Program-made: the position numbers and the translations under genes
In this document: piece by piece, positions 6,975 to 11,728 of the stretch
How positions within the stretch are numbered: position 1 is the first letter of the stretch
Layout: each line of letters starts with the position of its first letter
Assembly: GCA_032123035.1 (NCBI GenBank)
Contig: JAQBFV010000038.1
Location: 1 to 11,728 of the forward strand
Length of the DNA stretch: 11,728 nucleotides
Reading direction: 5' to 3'
From: SG8-41 sp032123035
GTDB taxonomy: Bacteria; Pseudomonadota; Gammaproteobacteria; Burkholderiales; SG8-41
The notes under the pieces: generated by a model
Told to the model about the DNA's origin: nothing
Seen by the model: the letters and a program-made list of their open reading frames with translations, nothing else
The model's database searches: none

Positions 6975-7019
6975 CTAAGGGTCGGTAGGAGCCGGTCACC
7001 ACTGGCGGCTACCGGCCAA
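6975..7019. repeat. R repeat (R4), hairpin type
   Basis: GGTCGGTAG (6980-6988) pairs with CTACCGGCC (7009-7017). Inside the loop, GCCGGT (6991-6996) can pair with ACTGGC (7001-7006). It lies between the converging hemolysin III and binding-protein genes, so it could act as a transcription end signal, but there is no T run after the hairpin on either strand. Confidence 0.7.
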
Positions 7020-7025
7020 TTCCGG

Positions 7026-8036
7026 TCATTCAATCACTTTGTCGGCGCGGATAAGGATCGACGGCGGGAACGTGATGCCGAGCGCTTTGGCAGTCTTCAT
7101 GTTGATGACGAGATTGAACTTGGTTGGCTGCTCGATCGGCAGATCGCCCGGCTTGGCACCCTTTAGGATCTTGTCCACGTAGTGCGCTGCCCGGCGCCCG
7201 AGATCGACAACGTCAATACCGTAGCCCATCAGCCCGCCCATTCCCACCATGACAAGGTAAGGGAACATGGCGGGGAGCCGTGCGCTGCGTGCGAACTCAA
7301 CGATCTGTTGTCGTTGACCGTACGCCACCGCGCTAAGAGCGACGAACAAGGCATCCGCCCGTGCGCTCTTCACCGCCGCGAAGGTGGCATCGAGGTTCGC
7401 AACAACGTGCTCGACCGGGACCAACTCTATGCCCAAGGACGGTGCCACGGACTGAGCGGCTTTTGCGTACGGCGTATCGAGGGCCGCTTTCGGGCCAAGA
7501 TACGCGACCCGCGAGGCTGAGGGCAGCGCTTCCTTCAGGAGTTGGAGTCGCTTGGCCTCGGTTTCCGCACCGATGTTCACGCTGACCCCCGTGATGTTCC
7601 CGCCCGGCCTAGCGAGGCTAGCAACGAGACCCGCTTTGTCCGGATTGTTCATCCCAAATATCACGATGGGTACCGTATTGGTCACCGCCTTTGCTTGCCG
7701 ATTGAGTCCGCTGTTGCCCGCGCTCACGATCACATCCGCATCGAGCCGCACCATCTCCTTAATAATCTCCGCGTAGCGTTCGGGCTGCCCTTCCGCCGAG
7801 CGCCGATCGAGGATCAGATTCCGGCCTTCTTCGTAGCCGAGGGCGCGCAGCTCGTGCACGAATGCCCTCGTAATCGGGTGCGCGGGATCGGGTCCCGCCA
7901 GCTCCGCGACCGGGCTGACCGTAAGAACCCAGGCCACGCGATGCATCTTTTCCGCGCGCTGGGCTCGGGCAGTACGCGGTGCGGCGAGCAGCGCGCTCGC
8001 GGCCATAAGGAACTGTCTGCGTAGGACTTGGCCCAT
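7026..8036 (-). CDS. ABC-type substrate-binding protein (PF04392-like), intact, Tat-like signal
   Basis: This complete 336-residue periplasmic binding protein begins with the signal MGQVLRRQFLMAASALLAAP, then RTARAQ. RRQFL fits a twin-arginine signal and ARA-Q a signal peptidase I site. The mature part starts KMHRVAWVLTV and carries family segments LGYEEGRNLILDRRSAEGQ, NPDKAGLVASLARPGGNITG and the C-terminal LVINMKTAKALGITFPPS then LIRADKVIE. ATG 8036 is preceded by GGGAGG six bases upstream, a strong ribosome-binding site. No permease or ATPase gene is adjacent, so it is an orphan binding component; the ligand is unknown. It is a paralogue of the 192-1163 gene but clearly diverged from it in the body, whereas signal-peptide codons and leader are much more alike. 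Leader copy B (8065-8135) and R5 lie upstream; R4 lies at its 3' end. Confidence 0.92.
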   Translation of the reverse strand: MGQVLRRQFLMAASALLAAPRTARAQRAEKMHRVAWVLTVSPVAELAGPDPAHPITRAFVHELRALGYEEGRNLILDRRSAEGQPERYAEIIKEMVRLDADVIVSAGNSGLNRQAKAVTNTVPIVIFGMNNPDKAGLVASLARPGGNITGVSVNIGAETEAKRLQLLKEALPSASRVAYLGPKAALDTPYAKAAQSVAPSLGIELVPVEHVVANLDATFAAVKSARADALFVALSAVAYGQRQQIVEFARSARLPAMFPYLVMVGMGGLMGYGIDVVDLGRRAAHYVDKILKGAKPGDLPIEQPTKFNLVINMKTAKALGITFPPSILIRADKVIE

Positions 8037-8064
8037 GGCGCCCTCCCTTCGGCCCGAACCTGTG

Positions 8065-8135
8065 GTCGACTCTACGCTTTCGGCTGACCAATGGAAGGGA
8101 ATTCGGCGGCGCCGGCGTGCGACTTATTCAGGTTG
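8065..8135 (-). promoter_or_regulatory. Shared 72-bp leader, copy B
   Basis: It matches copy A (1312-1383) in CTCTACGCTTTCGGC, CCAATGGAAGG, AATTCGGCGGCG and the terminal TTG. It matches copy C (10788-10859) in TGCGACTTATTCA. Upstream of an intact gene with a good ribosome-binding site, this is the copy most likely to reflect a working regulatory region. The role is inferred. Confidence 0.6.
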
Positions 8136-8152
8136 CCCGACCGTCCGCTTCT

Positions 8153-8206
8153 ATGGATCACTAGGACCCGGTCGGGAAGGTCAACTCTCGGCCAGTAGTG
8201 GACGTA
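8153..8206. repeat. R repeat (R5), GTCAACT type
   Basis: Shared blocks are GGACCCGGTCGGGA, GGTCAACTCTCGGCCA and GTGGACGTA, closely matching R6 (10064-10110) and R8 (10882-10928). It lies in the divergent gap between the second binding protein and the cyclase/TPR gene. Confidence 0.7.
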
Positions 8207-8272
8207 GCCCGCTCCCTGATCGCTGAGGAGTAACATCCGCGAGTAGCACGTCTCGCGGGTGGGCCGACTCAA

Positions 8273-10051
8273 GTGAGCGCCACGGAACACAGAACCCGAT
8301 TGGTCGCGATTCTCGCCGCCGATGCAGCGGGCTACTCGCGCCTGATGGCCGCCGACGAGGCCGCAACCGTAGCCGCGCTCGATGCTGCTCGGGCAGTTTT
8401 TAGGACGCAGATCGAATCCTCTCATGGCCGTGTGATCGACATGGCCGGGGACTCCGTGCTTTCCGTATTCGAGCTGGCGACGGGCGCAGTGACTGCGGCG
8501 CTTGCGATTCAGCAAGAACTCAATAGTGGCCTCAGCGACGTGCCGGCCGATAGACGCATGCACTTTCGGATTGGCGTTCACCTTGGCGAGATCATCGAGA
8601 AGGCTGACGGCTCGGTGTATGGCGATGGGGTGAACATCGCCGCGCGCCTCGAAAGCCTCGCCGAGCCCGGCGGGATCACGATATCGGAATCGGTTCGCAC
8701 TGCGGTGAAAGGCAAGGTCAGCGCCGGCTTCGAGGATCAGGGCGAACAGACGGTGAAGAACATCGCCGATCCGGTGCGGGCCTACCGCGTGAAGCTTGGA
8801 GGCGAGACTCACTCGAAGTCGAATTCTCCGGTGGGCGAAATCGCCCGGTCGCTGCGGGACAGACCTTCAATCGCGGTACTGCCGTTCGCCAACATGAGCG
8901 GCGATCCGCAGCAGGAATATTTCTGCGACGGGATTACCGAGGACATCATCACCAGCCTCTCTCTGTGGCACTGGTTTCCAGTGATCGCCCGCAGTTCCAC
9001 GTTCGTCTACAAAGACAAGAAGGTGGACGTCCGTCGCATCGCCGAGGAGTTAGGCGCCCGCTACATTTTGGAGGGCAGCGTACGTCGCGCCGGTGACCGG
9101 ATTCGGATCAACGCGCAGCTGATCGATGCCGAGACCGGCCACCATGTCTGGGCCGAAATCTATGACCGAGATCTCGCGGACATGTTCGCCGTTCAGGATG
9201 ACATCACGGAACGTGTCGTGGGCAACCTGGAACCTCAGCTTCTGTTGGCCGAAACGGACCGCGCGCGGCGCAAGCGGCCGAGCGATTTGACCGCCATAGA
9301 CCACCGGTATCGAGGTATGTGGCATATCCACAAGACCACAAAAACCGACATGGCGGAGGCTCGGAAGCACCTCGAAAGGAGCGTGGAACTGGATCCCGAT
9401 AACGCTTCGGCGCCCTGGGGTCTGCTTTCCCTGGTTCACCTCATCAGCGCGATCCTTGGGATGACAGACGATCCGTTGGGCGCAATCGCCGCGGCGGCCG
9501 AGGCTGCTCAGCGGTCGGTTGCGTTGGACGACCAAGACTTTATGGGCCACGCCGCGCTCGGACTTTGCCTCGTATGGGCGCGGCAATTCGATCGAGCAAC
9601 AAGTGAATTGGAACGCGGCGTCGAACTCAACCCGAATTCTGCAATGGCGCATATTGCGGCGGCCAACGGACTCGAATTCGCCGGCAGGCCCGCCGATGCA
9701 GTGGCGCACAGCCGCGTCGTATTGAAGCTCAGCCCCCGCGATCCGTTTCTGACGTTCGTTTTGGCAAACCTTGGGCTCGCGCATTTTATGTTGCATGAGC
9801 TAAACGAAGCGGCCGACTGCCACAAGAAGGCTCTCGACCTCAATCCGGCCAATCTGCGCGCTCTTCACCGCCTGGCCGCCGCCCAAGCGCATCTCGGGCA
9901 ATTGGACGAGGCTAGCGCAACCTTCCAGGCATCCCTGAAGCTCATGCCCAGCGCCAACGTTGCCTTCATCGACGCGACCTACCCCTTTCGCAAACCTGAA
10001 GACAGGGCCTTTTTCCTCGACGGTCTTCGCAAAGCAGGTCTGCCGGAATGA
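8273..10051 (+). CDS. Class III nucleotide cyclase / TolB-like domain / TPR protein
   Basis: This 592-residue protein has the architecture common in rhizobial and bradyrhizobial adenylate cyclase families. Residues 8-173 are the cyclase domain: Asp17 in ILAADAAGYSRLM and Asp60 in DMAGDSVLSVFE as the metal pair, then RIGVHLGEI and VYGDGVNIAARLE with Asp118, Asn121 and Arg125 at base-selecting and catalytic positions. All key residues are present, so activity is plausible. Residues 197-320 are a TolB-like/COG5616-type domain (RPSIAVLPFANMSGDPQQEY, ARYILEGSVRR). Residues 355-575 are TPR units (AEARKHLERSVELDPDN, FDRATSELERGVELNPNS, LNEAADCHKKALDLNPAN). The start is GTG 8273; an in-frame TAA lies 14 codons upstream with no other start codon between, and no good ribosome-binding site is present. 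It has no membrane segment, so it is likely cytoplasmic. It is a single-gene unit between R5 and R6. Confidence 0.9.
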   Translation: MSATEHRTRLVAILAADAAGYSRLMAADEAATVAALDAARAVFRTQIESSHGRVIDMAGDSVLSVFELATGAVTAALAIQQELNSGLSDVPADRRMHFRIGVHLGEIIEKADGSVYGDGVNIAARLESLAEPGGITISESVRTAVKGKVSAGFEDQGEQTVKNIADPVRAYRVKLGGETHSKSNSPVGEIARSLRDRPSIAVLPFANMSGDPQQEYFCDGITEDIITSLSLWHWFPVIARSSTFVYKDKKVDVRRIAEELGARYILEGSVRRAGDRIRINAQLIDAETGHHVWAEIYDRDLADMFAVQDDITERVVGNLEPQLLLAETDRARRKRPSDLTAIDHRYRGMWHIHKTTKTDMAEARKHLERSVELDPDNASAPWGLLSLVHLISAILGMTDDPLGAIAAAAEAAQRSVALDDQDFMGHAALGLCLVWARQFDRATSELERGVELNPNSAMAHIAAANGLEFAGRPADAVAHSRVVLKLSPRDPFLTFVLANLGLAHFMLHELNEAADCHKKALDLNPANLRALHRLAAAQAHLGQLDEASATFQASLKLMPSANVAFIDATYPFRKPEDRAFFLDGLRKAGLPE

Positions 10052-10056
10052 TGGCT

Positions 10057-10110
10057 TAGGGTCGCTATGACCCGGTCGGGACGGTCAACTGACGGCCAGG
10101 AGCGGACCTA
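10057..10110. repeat. R repeat (R6), GTCAACT type
   Basis: The sequence has GGGTCGCTATGACCC (a 5-bp stem), then GGTCGGGACGGTCAACTGAC and GGCCAGGAGCGGAC. It begins six bases after the stop of the cyclase/TPR gene. The small hairpin could contribute to transcription ending, but no T run follows. Confidence 0.7.
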
Positions 10111-10241
10111 CAGTGAGTAAGCCAACACATCAGGCTGGAACTCCAGAGTGGTCATTCCTGCGGCCAGCGTCTGCACCCGGATCTGCCCGGAAGCGGACTA
10201 CTGATCGTCAGAGGGTATTTAGTGTTTACGGCTGCTGAGCA
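10111..10241. other. Intergenic stretch with no recognised gene
   Basis: Between R6 and R7 I see no gene. On the minus strand a short open stretch ends in LEFQPDVLAYSL and stop near 10110. It could be a gene tail left by deletion, but I cannot match it to a family. CGGAAGCGGAC at 10189-10199 looks like another fragment of R. Confidence 0.35.
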
Positions 10242-10269
10242 CGGGTCACTATGGGGTCCTGACTGTCGC
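10242..10269. repeat. Partial R repeat (R7) at the cupin 3' end
   Basis: GGGTCACTATGGGGTCCTGA resembles the start of R6 (GGGTCGCTATGACCC). It lies just beyond the cupin stop codon, the same position R4 holds relative to the second binding protein. Confidence 0.45.
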
Positions 10270-10287
10270 TCAATCACTTTGACAACG
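10265..10287 (-). other. Vestige of a binding-protein 3' end under the cupin stop
   Basis: The plus-strand bases TCAATCACTTTG (10270-10281) are identical to 7030-7041, which encode DKVIE at the end of the second binding protein. Over 23 aligned bases 18 match. In the cupin gene the same bases are read in another frame and give LSK-stop. Because the cupin also has the binding-protein leader upstream, I take this as a leftover of the replaced gene's end. A 12-base identity alone could be chance. Confidence 0.4.
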
Positions 10288-10744
10288 GTACTACGACGGC
10301 AATTACATCTTTGTTTCCCAGTACCTTAGTCTTGTGCCCATAACTGTTGGGCTCGGCATCGCTCACCAACACAATTGAGCCGGGCGGAAACTGTCGGATT
10401 TCGCCATCACTCGCTTCGATCTGCAGGGTCCCGTGCAGGATGACTAGATACTGTTTGCGCGGAGCGCGATGTAGACCCATGTCGAGGCTACCGTCGAGGC
10501 GGTAAAAGTGGACGGCGTCCGCTTTCTCCGTTGTAGTCTGGCGGCCATTGCTAAACCAATAATTCCACGGCATCTTCTCCGTTGACCAATGAGTCTCCCT
10601 ATTGGTATCGGTGCTGAGCTTTGAGTACTCGATATGCGTGTCGAAAGCGTCAACCGAGTGAACGCCCTGAGCACGAACCTGCATCGTGACCAGTATCGCA
10701 AGTAAGCCAAGCCAGAATCCTATTCGACGCTTCAGGAGTCGCAT
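10274..10744 (-). CDS. Exported cupin-domain protein
   Basis: This 156-residue protein starts at ATG 10744 after a GGAGAGG ribosome-binding site. Residues 1-25 (MRLLKRRIGFWLGLLAILVT then MQVRA) form a signal peptide with a likely cut after VRA. Residues ~70-150 look like a single cupin barrel: VHFYRLDGSLDMGLHRAPRK, then YLVILHGTLQIEASDGEIRQ, FPPGSIVLVSDAEPNSYGH. The usual first metal motif (G-x5-HxH) is weak: only one His follows MGL, so metal binding and enzyme activity are uncertain. It may be a binding or sensor-like cupin in the periplasm. The upstream region carries leader copy C, otherwise seen before substrate-binding genes, and the 3' end overlaps a binding-protein-like vestige. It is a single-gene unit bounded by R7 and R8. 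I do not recognise a named gene. Confidence 0.8.
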   Translation of the reverse strand: MRLLKRRIGFWLGLLAILVTMQVRAQGVHSVDAFDTHIEYSKLSTDTNRETHWSTEKMPWNYWFSNGRQTTTEKADAVHFYRLDGSLDMGLHRAPRKQYLVILHGTLQIEASDGEIRQFPPGSIVLVSDAEPNSYGHKTKVLGNKDVIAVVVPLSK

Positions 10745-10787
10745 CTTCCTCTCCGTTTGTTCCCAGTTGACTCGTCGCCGAGCTTGA

Positions 10788-10859
10788 CGAGAACTCTACG
10801 CTTTCGGCGTACCGATGGAAGGGGATTACATGCCTCGGGCCTGCGACTTATTCACATTG
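10788..10859 (-). promoter_or_regulatory. Shared 72-bp leader, copy C, before the cupin
   Basis: GAACTCTACGCTTTCGGCGT is identical to copy A except for the bases that follow; GATGGAAGGGGATT and TGCGACTTATTCA match copy B. The downstream gene is unrelated to the genes behind copies A and B, so the leader is conserved independently of the gene body. From 10745 to 10787 the sequence is not shared. Confidence 0.6.
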
Positions 10860-10874
10860 GGGCGACCGACCGGT

Positions 10875-10930
10875 TTGGGTCGTCAGGACCCTGTCGGGAC
10901 GGTCAACTATCGGCCACAAGCGGACATTCG
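10875..10930. repeat. R repeat (R8), GTCAACT type
   Basis: This is the most complete copy: TGGGTCGTCAGGACCC, TGTCGGGACGGTCAACTATC, GGCCACAAGCGGACATTCG. Its right end touches the attC-like hairpin. Confidence 0.7.
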
Positions 10931-10990
10931 ACTAACGCCACGGTTCAGCAGCGGCGTGCTAACGCCGTCTGCTGCAACCGTTTGTTAGCT
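10930..10990 (-). repeat. attC-like recombination site (59-base-element form)
   Basis: On the minus strand the order is AGCTAAC (R''-like), AAACG, GTTGCAGCAGACGGCGT, a TAGC loop, ACGCCGCTGCTGAAC, CGTGGC, then GTTAGTC (R'-like). The arms GTT-G-CAGCAG and CTGCTGAAC pair with one extra-helical base, as in integron attC sites, and the outer CTAAC/GTTAG boxes pair too. The site is 61 bp, near the short end of the known range. It lies 14 bases past the stop codon of the DUF1254/DUF1214 gene in the orientation expected for a cassette. Both outer boxes depart from the strict RYYYAAC/GTTRRRY consensus at one position. No integrase gene is visible. A strong hairpin with another role is the alternative; there is no T run for a classical terminator. 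Confidence 0.5.
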
Positions 10991-11004
10991 GATGTGCATC
11001 GCAG

Positions 11005-11728
11005 CTACTTCACCAGCACCGGATCGCCCGGCATCCAGATCCTGTTGAACCAGGGGTCAAGCGGACCATAGAGGCGGAGGATGGTGTTCCATCCCTTGCC
11101 CGGGACGGTTTGGATCCAGTTGTTCTCCTGACCTTCGGGAGCCTTCGGTCCGAAGTAGATGTCGTAGGAGCCATCCGCATTCTGCTTCAGGCCCTCCTTG
11201 TTGTTGTCAATGCCCGGAAACCGCTGGTCGGTCTGCAGCATGCCGCGGGTCTGATTGTCGTAGGGGGTGAAGGACCAGAAATCCTTCACCGGGACGTCCT
11301 TGGGCACGTTGATCTTGTAGGTCTTGCTGCCATCGAGAGCATTGCCGTCCTTGTCGAGGTAGGCGATGGCATACTGCGATCCCTTACCCACAAGCTTCAG
11401 AGCCATGGCGGGTGTGATTCCAGTTGCGTAGAAGTGCATGTAGACGCGCGAATCCAGAAGTCGCTCGCCATCCAACAGGAAATCGTAGCGTCCCTGCAGG
11501 AAGGGATTGGTCCACATCCGCTTGCCGGGAAAGAGGTAGTGCCGCTGATCTTTCGGACGGGCGGTCAGGGCCCGGGCGGTCACCGACCCGATCGCGGCCG
11601 CGTCGGTGAGGATCTTCTTCATCCGTGCGTCGGGCTTGAACTCCTGACCCTTCTTGATGCCGATCGAGGCGAGCAGACCGCGGGTCTCCACGTCAAGCCC
11701 TTCAAGAGGCTCAGCTTGAATGGTCGCG
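11005..11728 (-). CDS. DUF1254/DUF1214 family protein, C-terminal part (cut by window edge)
   Basis: The frame is open to the right edge, so the start lies outside; 240 residues and the TAG stop are visible. Family members are usually near 450-500 residues, so about half is seen. Visible family segments are LDVETRGLLASIGIKKGQEF, ARMKKIL, the domain entry SRVYMHFYATGITPAMALKL, VKDFWSFTPYDNQTRGML, and the conserved C-terminal NNWIQTVPGKGWNTILRLYG then PLDPWFNRIWMPGD. Relatives are exported proteins of unknown biochemical role; no catalytic residues can be assigned. An internal GTG at 11691 is not a credible start because family-like sequence (IQAEPLEGLDVETRG) continues upstream of it. Downstream lies an attC-like hairpin and then R8. 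Confidence 0.88.
   Translation of the reverse strand, partial: ATIQAEPLEGLDVETRGLLASIGIKKGQEFKPDARMKKILTDAAAIGSVTARALTARPKDQRHYLFPGKRMWTNPFLQGRYDFLLDGERLLDSRVYMHFYATGITPAMALKLVGKGSQYAIAYLDKDGNALDGSKTYKINVPKDVPVKDFWSFTPYDNQTRGMLQTDQRFPGIDNNKEGLKQNADGSYDIYFGPKAPEGQENNWIQTVPGKGWNTILRLYGPLDPWFNRIWMPGDPVLVK

Noticed and set aside
9050..9796. 248-codon minus-strand open frame, and a similar one at 8072-8812
   Set aside because: Both are antisense to the cyclase/TPR gene (the second also covers R5) and show no family features.

Overview
This window looks like accessory chromosome of a high-GC alphaproteobacterium, most likely the Bradyrhizobium/Rhodopseudomonas/Afipia group. I infer this from orphan PF04392-type binding proteins whose Tat-like signals all begin MGQVLRRQFL, two large multidomain class III cyclase proteins, a DUF1254/DUF1214 protein, and small repeats whose ends translate as 'VFQQNRP', a peptide I associate with spurious ORFs in that group. 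No ribosomal, tRNA or core metabolic gene is present, so the assignment is by style, not by marker.

Layout, left to right. (1) 1-170: the end of a transposable element that continues off the left edge. (2) 192-1284: an ABC-type substrate-binding protein on the minus strand. Its signal peptide sits in a separate, out-of-frame remnant just upstream. (3) 1435-2540: two copies of a ~168-bp miniature inverted-repeat element in opposite orientation. They enclose a membrane-anchored carboxypeptidase-regulatory-like gene and a 34-codon chimeric remnant. (4) 2595-5954, minus: a 1119-residue SAM / class III nucleotide cyclase / AAA ATPase / TPR-like protein. (5) 6315-6950, plus: a hemolysin III (PAQR-like) membrane protein. 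(6) 7026-8036, minus: a second, intact substrate-binding protein. (7) 8273-10051, plus: a class III cyclase / TolB-like / TPR protein. (8) 10274-10744, minus: an exported cupin. (9) 10930-10990: an attC-like hairpin next to the stop of (10), a DUF1254/DUF1214 gene cut by the right edge.

The genes do not form one pathway; almost every gene is its own unit. The strongest unexplained signal lies in the gaps. Every gap between intact genes carries at least one copy, or part copy, of a ~45-55 bp dispersed repeat (called R here). Three minus-strand genes (two binding proteins and the unrelated cupin) share a ~72-bp 'leader' 5' of the gene. The two binding proteins and two remnants end in the same RA(D/G)xVIE-stop sequence, and the cupin's last bases match it in a different frame. 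So different gene bodies appear to sit inside the same flanking shell, and two bodies have been deleted down to N-terminus plus C-terminus stubs. Both miniature elements are inserted at a GGCC inside R repeats. I read this as a locus where short repeats drive repeated gene replacement, deletion and insertion. The similarities are visible in the sequence; the mechanism is inference.
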